DNA from: Cyanoderma ruficeps
Lineage: Eukaryota; Chordata; Aves; Passeriformes; Timaliidae
Assembly: GCA_008694505.1 (NCBI GenBank)
Contig: VZDJ01007749.1
Coordinates: 3,996,941 to 4,060,940 of the forward strand
Direction of reading: 5' to 3'
Length of the DNA: 64,000 nt
The notes under the pieces were generated by a model that did no database searches, was not told where the DNA came from, and saw nothing but the letters and a program-made list of their open reading frames with translations. Position numbers and translations under genes: made by a program. This document shows positions 42,201-50,539 of the stretch, piece after piece; within the stretch, counting starts at the first letter, position 1, and every line of letters starts with the position of its first letter.

Positions 42201-42603
42201 AAGGCAGTTATGAGACTCCATGTACCCCAGCTTCCAAAACGACACCTGATGCAATAAATGGCAACATTAAAGTACACCTAAATTAAAGTCTAAGAGTAGT
42301 CTGTTCAATACTAGAACTATTTGCTGGCTATTATCTGTAATCCTCTTACACACAGTACTCAAAATCACTTACATGTGGCCTCTTCCACTGTAAATTTTGG
42401 GGCAGTTTCTTTAGCAGCGCTCCTGTTCCAATAGAGCTGATGTGGGCAGGGAAGGCGTCGTCTGTGAACAGGCATTTGTTCTTCAGGCACGACTCCAGCA
42501 AAGCCTGGTAGTTCTGCTGGACAGGAGGGGTATGTTTTTGAAAGATACTCCTGCCTAAAGGCACAGGTGACTTCTTCTTTTTCAAGCACAGCAGAAAAGG
42601 CAT
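21188..42603 (-). CDS. CAPN14: CAPN14, complete gene: calpain-14, 20 coding exons, 687 residues
   Basis: Calpain-14 is an intracellular calcium-regulated cysteine protease. In humans it is expressed in oesophageal epithelium, induced by IL-13 and linked to eosinophilic oesophagitis; its role in birds is not known to me. Twenty exons join in frame (2064 nt with the stop). Domains in order: short N-terminal region (1-40), protease core PC1/PC2 (about 44-340) with Cys103, His257 and Asn281 and the oxyanion Gln97, C2-like domain (about 345-498) with a reduced acidic loop, linker, and penta-EF-hand domain (about 530-687) with canonical EF loops at 572-583 and 602-613. The length is close to the human protein (684 by memory). 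It lies between GALNT14 and EHD3 as in human, which favours CAPN14 over CAPN13. Odd: Glu101 replaces the near-invariant Gly before Asn-Cys, and three donors are weak (exons 3, 10, 15). Non-coding 5' exons were not found. Confidence 0.95.
21497..21552 (-). CDS. CAPN14: CAPN14 coding exon 19 (residues 661-679)
   Basis: It encodes [18 protein letters not shown] after the split Glu661. This is the fifth EF-hand, which pairs in dimers in the wider PEF family; its loop is degenerate. Acceptor TTCTTTTGCAG and donor GTAAAG. Confidence 0.95.
22248..22364 (-). CDS. CAPN14: CAPN14 coding exon 18 (residues 622-660)
   Basis: It encodes [20 protein letters not shown], then [18 protein letters not shown]. 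The [14 protein letters not shown] segment aligns with the fourth EF-hand of calpains but lacks good calcium ligands. Acceptor TTTTATGTAG and donor GTGAGG. Confidence 0.95.
23444..23522 (-). CDS. CAPN14: CAPN14 coding exon 17, EF-hand loop (residues 596-621)
   Basis: It encodes [20 protein letters not shown] and [18 protein letters not shown] (602-613) is a textbook EF-hand loop with acidic or amide ligands at positions 1, 3, 5, 9 and 12. Acceptor ACCCCACAG and donor GTGAGC. Confidence 0.95.
23630..23698 (-). CDS. CAPN14: CAPN14 coding exon 16, EF-hand loop (residues 573-595)
   Basis: It encodes [20 protein letters not shown] and FYL. With Asp572 of the previous exon it makes the canonical 12-residue EF loop 572-583 (Asp, Asn, Thr, Ser and Glu at positions 1, 3, 5, 9 and 12). 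Acceptor CCCACTCAG and donor GTATGA. The intron to exon 17 is only 107 bp. Confidence 0.95.
24139..24203 (-). CDS. CAPN14: CAPN14 coding exon 15 (residues 551-572)
   Basis: It encodes [20 protein letters not shown] and D; the [14 protein letters not shown] block matches the family's EF2-region helix. The acceptor is CTTCTCCAG and the donor GTATCC is weak. The phase (2 nt in, 0 out) fits both neighbours, and no other candidate in this interval has the family motif. Confidence 0.88.
25873..25930 (-). CDS. CAPN14: CAPN14 coding exon 14, first PEF helix (residues 532-550)
   Basis: It encodes [19 protein letters not shown] plus one nucleotide. The pattern E-I-x-A-x-x-L-Q-x-I-L-N is the first helix of the calpain penta-EF-hand domain. 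Acceptor TATATCACAG and donor GTAAGT. Confidence 0.93.
26282..26299. repeat. A homopolymer in CAPN14 intron 13
   Basis: Eighteen uninterrupted A. No flanking target duplication was noticed, so it is not clearly a retroposon tail. Confidence 0.95.
27501..27563 (-). CDS. CAPN14: CAPN14 coding exon 13, linker to PEF domain (residues 511-531)
   Basis: It encodes [19 protein letters not shown] and EQ. The DFFTKHFE block matches the family sequence just before the penta-EF-hand domain. Acceptor ACCTTCAAAG and donor GTAATG; phase 0 on both sides. Confidence 0.92.
28404..28440 (-). CDS. CAPN14: CAPN14 coding exon 12, linker (residues 498-510)
   Basis: This 37-nt exon encodes [12 protein letters not shown] after the split Arg498. 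Acceptor GCATCTCCAG and donor GTGAGT are strong, and the phase fits both neighbours. It forms the start of the linker between the C2-like and penta-EF-hand domains. Confidence 0.92.
28980..29185 (-). CDS. CAPN14: CAPN14 coding exon 11, C2-like domain (residues 430-497)
   Basis: It encodes [20 protein letters not shown], then [10 protein letters not shown] and [13 protein letters not shown]. The (I/L)VPST.EP and F.LRVFS motifs mark the last strands of the calpain C2-like domain. It ends with CG of an Arg codon. Acceptor CCCTGAACAG and donor GTGAGA. Confidence 0.96.
29225..29288. repeat. 33-bp tandem duplication in CAPN14 intron 10
   Basis: A 33-bp unit starting cagctgaacacatggacaaa is present at 29225-29257 and again at 29258-29288, the second copy lacking two bases near its end. 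It begins 40 bp upstream (in transcript sense) of the exon 11 acceptor. Confidence 0.9.
31815..31978 (-). CDS. CAPN14: CAPN14 coding exon 10, C2-like domain (residues 375-429)
   Basis: It encodes [20 protein letters not shown], then VVISLMQKH and [10 protein letters not shown]. The region matching the acidic loop of classical calpains has only a few acidic residues (VEDSKK). The donor GTGCAA is weak, but no better GT lies nearby and the next exon joins in phase 0. Confidence 0.92.
32667..32830 (-). CDS. CAPN14: CAPN14 coding exon 9 (residues 320-374)
   Basis: It encodes [20 protein letters not shown] and later [20 protein letters not shown], the end of PC2 and the start of the C2-like domain. 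The DF...F..L.IC pattern and the GRW.KGSTAGG block are calpain signatures. Acceptor TTTTCCCAG and donor GTGAGG. Confidence 0.96.
33181..33198. repeat. A homopolymer in CAPN14 intron 8
   Basis: Eighteen uninterrupted A, about 350 bp from exon 9. No flanking duplication was noticed. Confidence 0.95.
33479..33553 (-). CDS. CAPN14: CAPN14 coding exon 8 (residues 295-319)
   Basis: It encodes [20 protein letters not shown] and then DGEF, ending in TG of a Trp codon. This is the W-E-x-x plus DGEFW block that ends the PC2 subdomain. Acceptor CCCTTAG and donor GTAATG. Confidence 0.94.
34818..34903 (-). CDS. CAPN14: CAPN14 coding exon 7, catalytic asparagine (residues 267-294)
   Basis: It encodes [19 protein letters not shown] and IEWKGDWSD, ending with AG of a Ser codon. 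Asn281 of RNPWG completes the catalytic triad and Trp283 is the usual neighbour. Acceptor TTCCTGCAG and donor GTGAGT. Confidence 0.96.
36265..36330 (-). CDS. CAPN14: CAPN14 coding exon 6, catalytic histidine (residues 245-266)
   Basis: It encodes [17 protein letters not shown] and TGIRK; His257 of GHAY is the second catalytic residue. I chose the acceptor TTATATCCAG at 36331 over an AG nine bases downstream because its pyrimidine tract is better and it keeps a Lys before VLKNG, as in relatives. Both choices are in frame. Donor GTAAGA. Confidence 0.92.
37031..37205 (-). CDS. CAPN14: CAPN14 coding exon 5 (residues 186-244)
   Basis: It encodes [17 protein letters not shown], then VDFTGGV, and ends [12 protein letters not shown] in phase 0. 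The GSYEDL and DFTGG motifs are typical of the calpain core at the junction of the two protease subdomains. Acceptor TTTTTCCTAG and donor GTGAGG. Confidence 0.96.
38334..38470 (-). CDS. CAPN14: CAPN14 coding exon 4 (residues 141-186)
   Basis: It encodes [18 protein letters not shown] and ends [11 protein letters not shown] plus AA of a Lys codon. The VVDDRLP and LLEKAYAK motifs are calpain protease-core signatures. Acceptor CCTGACAG and donor GTAAGT are both strong. Confidence 0.96.
39064..39182 (-). CDS. CAPN14: CAPN14 coding exon 3, catalytic cysteine (residues 101-140)
   Basis: After the split codon for Glu101 it reads [18 protein letters not shown], placing the nucleophile at Cys103, and ends KYAGIFHFR in phase 0. 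The acceptor is GGCACAG; a second AG two bases on would break the frame. The donor GTACAG is weak, but the next exon continues the family sequence exactly (FWHFGEW). Confidence 0.93.
40101..40170 (-). CDS. CAPN14: CAPN14 coding exon 2 (residues 78-100 plus 1 nt)
   Basis: It encodes [14 protein letters not shown] then QLDLCQGLV, containing the oxyanion-hole glutamine Gln97. The acceptor (TGCTTCCCAG) is preceded by a long polypyrimidine tract, seen on the plus strand as A-rich DNA at 40181-40215. The donor is G|GTAAGG, leaving one G that joins AG of the next exon to give Glu101. Confidence 0.93.
41054..41140 (-). mobile_element. CR1 LINE fragment, minus orientation
   Basis: The sequence starts agaatcatagaatcacagaa, the reverse complement of a CR1 3' terminal repeat, then atcatcaaatccaactcctg and gacctgcacaggac, which match the reverse complement of a CR1 3' region. 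It is short and diverged, lies in CAPN14 intron 1, and its inner end is uncertain. Confidence 0.75.
41249..41300. repeat. T-rich tract with one undetermined base
   Basis: About fifty bases of nearly pure T with a few C, including one N at 41280. On the minus strand it is A-rich and lies just beside the CR1 fragment. The N probably reflects sequencing slippage in the homopolymer. Confidence 0.9.
42373..42603 (-). CDS. CAPN14: CAPN14 coding exon 1 (residues 1-77)
   Basis: The start ATG is at 42603-42601 with A at -3, giving [15 protein letters not shown]. It is the first in-frame Met that gives a calpain-14-like length before the conserved [10 protein letters not shown] segment. The calpain signature [14 protein letters not shown] then QWKRPH follows. 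The exon ends in phase 0 before GTAAGT. In-frame sequence upstream lacks another ATG in this exon. Confidence 0.9.
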
Positions 42604-43093
42604 GCTGATGTCTCCAATAACACCAGGATAATTTTTTTTCCACTGATGATTCTGGAGGGATCTCACACTGCACAGTTCTGCTGGAAACTCTCGGTTTTCT
42701 CAGAAGAGGCGTGTCTTTTTAGAAGAATTCCTGATAGTTAAAGTAAATATAAAAAGTAAAATTAATGCTGGCTTTTAAAATTTTCTTCTTAGTCAGCAGG
42801 GGTGGGTAGGAACAGTGGCATTCCCAGGAGAAGTGGGAGCTCACCCAATTCTAACTGAGCACTTATCACTGCATTTTCAAGGCTTTAATATTACTGTAGA
42901 TCTGAGAGAAATCAAAACAAGTGACCCCACTCACTTTTACTACAGCTTTGAAGCCATACACATGGCTATCCTATGTCTCTCTCTGGATTATTTTAGGCTC
43001 TCCAGGATATTTTCATAACGTGCTGCAACATGAATGACAGTCTTTATTCAATCGCATTGTGGCATGAAGTTATTTCCCCTCCCAAATCAAAAA

Positions 43094-43113
43094 NNNNNNN
43101 NNNNNNNNNNNNN
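43094..43113. other. Assembly gap, 20 N
   Basis: A run of exactly 20 N is followed by a long A tract. The true length and sequence are unknown. Confidence 0.99.
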
Positions 43114-44992
43114 AGAAAAAAAAAAAAAAAAAAGGGCAGCAAGATAAACCAAAGGCTAACAGAAAAATGGAATACATTAGGTTTTAGAAAGGCACGACTC
43201 ACACTCCACTCCTATCATAGCTACTTTCCCCTTTTTGCCTCATTTTGGAGAATGATATGATCTTCCCCAAGAGTTCACATTCCATCTTGCTGAACACCAT
43301 AGATTCACACATGAAATTCAAGCTGAGGTATTTTTTTCCTTGTAACATTCAAGACAGATGTTTCTCATCCCCCCACTAAAAACACCAAAGAGTGATGTCC
43401 TAGGCCCTTTTTTTCATATCAGCAGCTATGTTAAACATTTGCACCACCCCTTGCTGGGAGAAATCATGAATAAAATCTCAGTAGGCAAATCATTTCCATC
43501 AGTACTAACAAAGTGATCACAATGAGTTAGTACAGTGTGGACTGAAAAAATTAACTGGGATGCAAAGTTTAAGAAATGGTTCACAAGCAATAATGATACA
43601 GTATTTGGAAGGCTCCCCCACCGAGGAGGCTCTTTGAGACCCAAAATCCCTGCCCCAGGCACCAGAGGACACTGGTGTCAGTAAGGCACCAGCTGATTAT
43701 TACTCCCATAGAAGCTGAAGGTCAGCAGCAGTCCCTGTGAGAAAACAACCAACCACAGATTGTACTGTTCAACCACACAGAGGCCTCGTTTGTTATAAAT
43801 CCACTCTACAAGTGATCCACAAAGCTTGACCCTCAAGGGCAACCAAGAGAAAATCTTCAAAAGATAATTCTGGAAATGAAAATCCAATTTTCATTTGTTG
43901 TACAGTAGACATGTCAGAGCTGAAAAAGAATTTAAGTGCCTAACAACTTGCTTACTTTTTCTCCAGATGAAAAATGCTGTCTCTCCCTCCAAACCTTCCC
44001 TTTTTACAGCCACTGGCCTTCAAGGCTGCAACAACATGAGCAACAGAGAGAGATAGATTCAAGAGAAAAACAAAGGGAGAAAACAGCCTGGAGACCAGCT
44101 GCACTTTACATAGGCGGGCAAAACATATATGAAGAAGAATTTCTCATTCTGCTGCTCCCCAGGAAAAGAAGTGGAGAGCAATTGGCACACTTTGGGCTAC
44201 AGTGAAGAACAAATATTTGAGACTTGGTTTTTGAGTGTACAGAGTATTCACAGTGCCTGACAAAATTATTTTAACTTCCCACCATTTCTCACTTCACTCT
44301 GGCATTTATATGAAAAAGAATTGAATTTTAGATACAGGTCTTGAAACCAAAAGATAGTATGAAAAACCAATGCTTTCAAAAATGAAGGTTTAAATCACAT
44401 GAATATGTAGCCTCATTTTCAAGAAATTCAGCCAGCTCCCAACTGTAACAATGTGTGTTGAGTCAACGGTGCTACTTTGTGTGTTTTGAAAACCTCCCAG
44501 CTGAACTTGACTGTGTGTTGTTTTAAAGTCTTCCAAATTACCTGGAAATCTTCAAACAAAAGATGCAATGAAGCATTTTATGTGTCACAAACAGTCACTT
44601 CTCAGACAGCAAGTGTTCCACCTTGTGTTTAACCTTCTGCCTGCTCTCTGGCCACAGTTCTGTGTATGAGCAGGCACCAGATACAGCTGTATATGACCAG
44701 CCAAGGTATTCCTGTACTCCACTCACCAATGGTACTGACCCAGACTGAATCAGTCCTCCACAGGTGGAGCAGAGTGTGTTCATGTCTCTTCCAGCAATTA
44801 AAATTTCTAAGGGAAAGCAGTCAAGTGTAGCAGACAGAGGTTAAAAGCTTTAGAGGGAAGCCATGAGCCAGTAGGTTAAACGGATTTGATTCTCTATTCT
44901 TTGCACATTCTCCTAGTTAGCATACTTACCCCTCTGATCTAAGTCCTTCCACTGCATAGGATGCAGATCATAGCACCCTGTCATCTCCACTG

Positions 44993-45040
44993 AGCTTTCT
45001 CATTTCAAGACCTCATCCCTAGGTCTTGAAATGAGAAGCT
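44993..45040. repeat. Inverted repeat, 20-bp stem and 7-nt loop
   Basis: The arm agctttctcatttcaagacc (44993-45012) plus t is complementary to the arm aggtcttgaaatgagaagct (45021-45040) with a single extra T as a bulge; the loop is catccct. Flanking bases do not extend the stem. Function unknown; it may be a small palindrome or a short transcript hairpin. Confidence 0.9.
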
Positions 45041-47379
45041 GAAGAATCCATGGAAAATCCTTCACTTTTTGTAAAAGTAACTGGACCATGAATTAATTCT
45101 CTGAGAGTCTCTTACTCACTCTACGAGAGGATTTACCTCAGGCAACACTTGGACAGTGGGCAATTTGAGGGCTAAATGTGGGAATGACAGAGCTCAGCCC
45201 AGCTCTTCTAATCTAACAAAGACAATCCAAATCTGGGCTGAGGAGCTGCTCCTGATTGTGGGGAACAGAGTAGTAAATGTTTGCATGCAAAACAGTAAAT
45301 TTTAGGGTGAGCAGAACGAAGATACAGGGCCATCTTTTACAACCATTCATGTAATACAGCGGAACATTAGCTACAGAAATTAGTAGTCATTAGTCAAAAT
45401 GATAGTGTAAGCATATTAGGCTTTATTAACCTTTATTAGTCTCTAAACAAACAGTATAAAAACATCACTTGCAGGTACAGCCTCTGGTCTTTGATTAAAC
45501 AGAGTGCTGTATTTCAGAAAAAAAAACCCTCAACACTGACTCCAGCTCTTCCTGTGGGCTTTTAAAGCAAATGGAAATATCCTGAAAAGAAGCACTGAAC
45601 TACATTTTCTCACTAAAGGAATGAATATAGAGACAGGTGGGTGACCTTTCCCTGCATTTCCTGTGCTTAGATTATTGGCCCAAAGGTTGATGAACACCTT
45701 CTGGTGCTGAGATCTTCAAGGTCAAGCAGTGAACCTGCTTCTACTGATCTTAACAAAAAGTGTGTATCCAAAATGTCTTGATGGCTTTCAGAACTTCAAG
45801 CAATACATCTCTAACCAAAGATGCACTTTGAAAGACTCCAGCTGAGATTTAAAAATACATTTCCTTCGCTGTGGAAATTGTCCAAGCTACGTCAAAATCA
45901 GTGGAAATATGAAAATCCCATTTACTCAAGATCTGTACTTTAGCACTTAAGGTTACAACATCCTATTCATAAGCATCCCAATCATTAGATATTCTGACTA
46001 AACACAACTCCTGCCAATGCCAGATGAAATTTTTGATCTCCACAGAATACTTAGTGATCAAGTAGCAGCCAAACCAACTCTAAACAGCAAAAGTGAGAGA
46101 ACAAGGGTGCACAAAATCTGGGTTAGCTAAAACACCAGCCTGTGTTGCCAACCACTTGGCAGGCAGAAGCGTTGGAGCTGTGACTTGCAGGACAGCTGAT
46201 GTGGCTCATAGCTGCTTTACATCACACCCATCCTTCCCAGGTTTGCTGATACAAACTTTTCGCCTTTCCCTTCCACATGTCCAGAGAACAGCACAGCAGC
46301 AGCTACTGCATTATGTAACTAATACCTCCACCTGATCCCAGAGGACAGCTTCATCTTAACATGGTGACAGAGTTACACTCCATTCAAACCCCTGGAAAAT
46401 CCTAATTCTGTGCTAGCCAGAGATAACTGCTAAATGCTGGGACCAAATCCCTTCACACAGCACTTAGCATTCAATGTCTTACCTTATCCGGGTGTGTTCT
46501 CACAGCTAGTGATGGCTGCTGCTCACAAGCAGTGTATTTGTTATCTGTCCCTATGTGTGTATTTCTGTGCATGTATATGTATGCCTTGCATACGTAACCC
46601 CAAGAGCCTGTCCTAACCTATCACACACGGTGGTAGAAGCAGGAGGCGGGGAAAAAAAGCATATTGAGTAATAACAGAAGATTTCAGGAGATCTCAATGC
46701 AAAATATTCCACGGAAGACATGAAAGAAGAGGTCAGCCCATCATGCAGGCTTTTGACTCACCCATTGCTTCAGTTTCCTTGTTTAGTTTGTCACTCAATT
46801 ATTCAAAGCACTAAACTTCACGTCTCTCCATAAATCACTGACAAGGCAGACCAGGAAGATGTGTTCAACTGTGTCTTAATACATTTTAACAGGATTTCTG
46901 CTTTTCGGTAAGAAAAAGTTCAGAGAGCAAATAGTCTCTAACGCCCCGTATTTTCTCAGAACAGACAGGGATATGACACTTTGTCAATCAGTTAATTATA
47001 TCAGTTTCTACAAAGAACATTTATGTAAGTTTGATAGAGGTATATGTCCTGTGGCAGAGAAAGACAAAATCATTCAAGAGTTATAGACTAAGTTTCTGCA
47101 CTGCAAGGATAGTGAAGGGCTCAGAGGATTTTTCTTTCCAGCACTTTTACAGACATCCCATCAGTCAGGTCCCCTGTGTGCAACACAAACACTTTTCTTT
47201 GCCACACATCTCTAAGGGGGGAGCTCTCTGGAAGCAAGAATGCTTCCCACTCACTGGATGTACATTATCCAGCCCCACATTCCCCATTTTTGGTGGCACT
47301 TCTGGGTACCAGCACCTCCTTCCACCTCAGGCAATGAAGGGCTAAGAGCAGTATAGGGAGGGTAGGGAAAAGGACACTC

Positions 47380-47400
47380 TGTGTGTGTGTGTGTGTGTGT
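47380..47400. repeat. TG dinucleotide microsatellite
   Basis: About ten uninterrupted TG units lie in the CAPN14-EHD3 interval. It is likely to vary in length. Confidence 0.97.
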
Positions 47401-48416
47401 ACCAGACACCCAAAAAGTGGAAGGAGAAAGGCAATGGGAAATATTTGAGAGGAATACAAAGGAGCAGTGAGGGCAGGAGAGGAAGGCAGCAGCTTTCTGA
47501 GTTGCAAAGGCAAAGCAATGAGTGAGGAAAGGAAGACTATGCTGGAGATGATTTCATGTCTCCACACAGGCCATATGGCACCAGCAGGCAGTTAAGAACT
47601 TTGATCCAACTGAACCAGAGGAAACTCTCCCTCGCTTATGAAATTAGTATATTTGGTTTAATTCTGAGGGCTTGCAGTGCCTTCCCCTCCCTTCTTTCCT
47701 TTCCCACAACCCTGGTTATTTCCTGTTAAATCCATCAGCACCTGAACTTTTGACACTGTCTCCTCAGGTTTCATACCTGGTAATGGACAAACAGGGGCAG
47801 TAACTGCACCAGCAGGAAGTTAATTTACTGAACTACACTGCTCCCACAAGCTTCTTGAAACTGTAGACGTGTTATGGTCTGAGTCACCACATCTTTTCAG
47901 ATTCTGTGACTTCAATATCCCCATCCCCAGATGATCTTTTGTAGGAAGTAAACCTGTCTAACCCTAAGGCAGATAAGCAAACATATTTGTCACAGTTACA
48001 CAACATTATGTTTTGGCCCCAAAACCCCAGGTTTCATTTTGTATGCAAATACTATGTGACTTAGCTCAGCCTCACTGACTTTCAGCAAAGTGAAAGTGAA
48101 TCTTTTCCAGCAAGCCCCTCTCTCCTGGTCAAGCCAAGTATCCAGCTAAGTGACTGCCAGCCCTGTTACCAACAGCAAGGACACGACTGAGAAACTACAG
48201 AACTGAAAGTTAAATACATCCTATCTTTAAAGATAAAGGCAAATTCTATAGTAGAGGACTGTAGCACACCCCCACCAGTATCAGACAGAGGTATGTTCTG
48301 AGCACTGCAGCAGAGTCTGTGGCTTCTGTGCAAGGCAATCAAGGGAGAGCTTCTACATCTAAAAAAATAAATTACTAAAAAAAACCCAACTTACTAAAGA
48401 TAAAGATTAGTCTTAC

Positions 48417-48449
48417 ATAAGACCAATCTATCCAACAAAAACCATCCAT
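48417..48449 (+). repeat. Copy A of a 33-34 nt dispersed sequence
   Basis: The segment starts ataagaccaatctatccaac and ends accatccat. It recurs at 54167-54200 with one small indel and one or two substitutions, in the same orientation. The flanks do not match. I cannot assign it to a known repeat family. Confidence 0.85.
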
Positions 48450-50156
48450 TAGAACACCTCTGATTAAGAAATGAAAAGGAATAAATAACAAAAAACAGAT
48501 GAAAACTTTCAGTTTGATTCTGACAGAAGGAAAAACCTAATTATACTGTAAACTTCCTTTCCTAATTTTATTTTCTTTTGTTTTTGGCAAGCACTGTATC
48601 TCAAGGTAAAGATAGTTGTTGAGGAAGTCAGTCTCAAATGGCTAAGAAAACAGACTGAAAAATAAATAAAAATCTGCAATGTTTGTGAGATACCTCTAGA
48701 CAGGAATTCTATAAAGACTGACAAGTTTTGTTGTGATCTGCCATGGACAAATCCACAGGAAAGGTGGATTTTTTTTTCCCCTTCTCTTCAGCCAAGGCAA
48801 AGAATTTATTATTTTTTTTTTTTGCCATTTAGACATCAGGTATGCATATTTATGATTTGTGCAGTTTAATGATTAACATCCTCACCTTGTAAATGGGGAA
48901 CAATTGTGCTTCTGCCATACCTGTGGCAGTCAGGTCCCACAGCCTGCACAACAGAAACCTTGCTTTGCTCCCCATTCCCTGTATTCAGGAAGGGAACCAA
49001 GGTGGCCTGAGGAGATTTACAATCAAAGGCTTCCTGGCCTTTACTCAGCTCCGAGGATAACACAAGCAAGAACCAAAGAGACTCCATATATAGCTGTAGA
49101 AATGCCAGAGTGCCACCGGAGGAGCACAGCCCTTAAATGGCAGAACTATCTGGAAGATGAAAGCAAGTTGTTTCCTACAAAATGAGTAATTCTTGCCAAA
49201 ACATGTTGAATTCTATGCGGCCTTTCATTTTCAGGAGTTTTCACTGGAAAGGAGTCATCAAATTCTTAAAGCCAAAAGCCTCTATTTATAAAACTAAAGA
49301 AACGATGGAAATTGGTCTTAAGGAGGCTTCAGAACATCAGTTCCACTTTCAGCTCTAGGCATTGGCAGGAAAGCAGGGAAGTCTGATCTTCAGAAAATAC
49401 AGTCAGCCTGCTGTGTTCTTCCAGAAAAAGAAAACTGGTCCCCGGAGTCACTGCTTGCACCTCCTGGGTCAGGCCATGCCAGAGAGCATTCGAGTGCCTG
49501 GGATCACACAATGAGAACGAGGAAAGTGTCTTCTCCTGCAGTAGAAGGCACAGAAATGGGCCTGGATCATTGTTCAGGCACACAGGGCCGCACAGTGTCC
49601 ATGTGTACCCATCCTGTGGAAAAAAAAAAGGTTTTAATTCAGAGCTGCTTCTGCTTATGCAAGGTCTGGGCTCCTCCCAGCTGTAAATGGCTGGGAAAGG
49701 GCAGGAACTGCTACATGGCAGGACTGCTTCCAAAACTGCCCCTTGCCACATTTTTTGGACCCGTGGGCTGGGCGAAAGTGAAAAAGCTTTTAGGAGATAT
49801 TTTAGGGGAAAAAAAAAATCTTCTTTATCCCAGCTGTGCAGTTAAGATGAGGAGAGCCTGGCAGCAGAGCTGATGGCCAGCCCCAAAAACATGCCGATCC
49901 TCAAGCTACTCCTGAAAAACCTATGCAGCCATCCTGTTATCCCTCATTGCTGGAGGAATAAAGAATTTAGGACAGTAGATAATTTGTCCATCCTACCTGC
50001 TTAGATGGAGAACTCCAGGCACAGCCAGAGCTGTGAGCCCCACGAAGTGCAGCCCAATCACTAAGCTGAGGAAAGAATGAGAGACAAGAGACAACTGAGA
50101 GCACACCTCATATATGTGTATAAATATCTAAAGTGGAGCTGTCCACGGGGATGTCA

Positions 50157-50442
50157 CGCCAGGCTCTTCTTAGGGGTGCCAGGCAATAGGCAAGAGGCAA
50201 CGGACAGAAACTGATGCACAGGAAATTCTACCTGAGTATGAGGAAGAACTTCTTTATTGTGTTGATGACCACACATGGAACATATTGCCCATAAAGGCTG
50301 CGGAGCTTCCCTCACTGGAGTATTCCACAACCATCTTATCACAACCGTGTGCCATGTGTGCTCTGGGGTGACCCTGCTTGAGCAGGGAGGTTGGACGAGA
50401 TGACCCGCTGTGGTCTCTTCCAACCTGACCCATTCTGTGATA
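50157..50442 (+). mobile_element. CR1 LINE, 3' fragment, plus orientation
   Basis: Recognised by gccaggctcttctta, ggcaagaggcaac, gaggaagaacttctttattg, ggacgagatgacc and the 3' end cattctgtgata. It is truncated at the 5' side and holds only the CR1 3' region. It ends about 125 bp upstream of the first YY1-like motif of the EHD3 CpG island, so it sits at the promoter edge. Confidence 0.93.
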
Positions 50443-50539
50443 GGTTGGAGACCCAGATGAGGCTGGCAGTGCTCAGGAACAGCCGGCTCCCTCTCAGATT
50501 TGCACTCGCACAGCTCATTTCAGTGGACTTTTTTAGCTC

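Larger units (their letters stand above)
21215..42374 (-). other. CAPN14: CAPN14 introns, remaining content
   Basis: The nineteen introns range from 107 bp (intron 16) to about 2.6 kb (intron 10). Apart from the CR1 fragment, the T-rich and A-rich tracts and the 33-bp duplication listed separately, I see no nested gene or mobile element. An A-rich block at 23765-23818 (repeated aaacc-like units) lies in intron 15. The start and end of this entry are given in transcript direction. Confidence 0.7.
42604..50156. other. Interval between CAPN14 start codon and EHD3 5' side
   Basis: The two genes are head to head here. It should hold the CAPN14 promoter and any non-coding 5' exons, which I could not place. 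Contents I can support are an N gap, a hairpin (44993-45040), a TG repeat (47380-47400), a 33-nt segment repeated near 54.2 kb, and an open frame with a strong splice acceptor near 49.6 kb (see findings). No known gene was recognised. Confidence 0.55.

Noticed and set aside
21188..42603. Assignment of the calpain as CAPN13
   Set aside because: CAPN13 lies on the other side of GALNT14 in human, and the N-terminal and PEF sequences match CAPN14 as I know it. Position between GALNT14 and EHD3 supports CAPN14.
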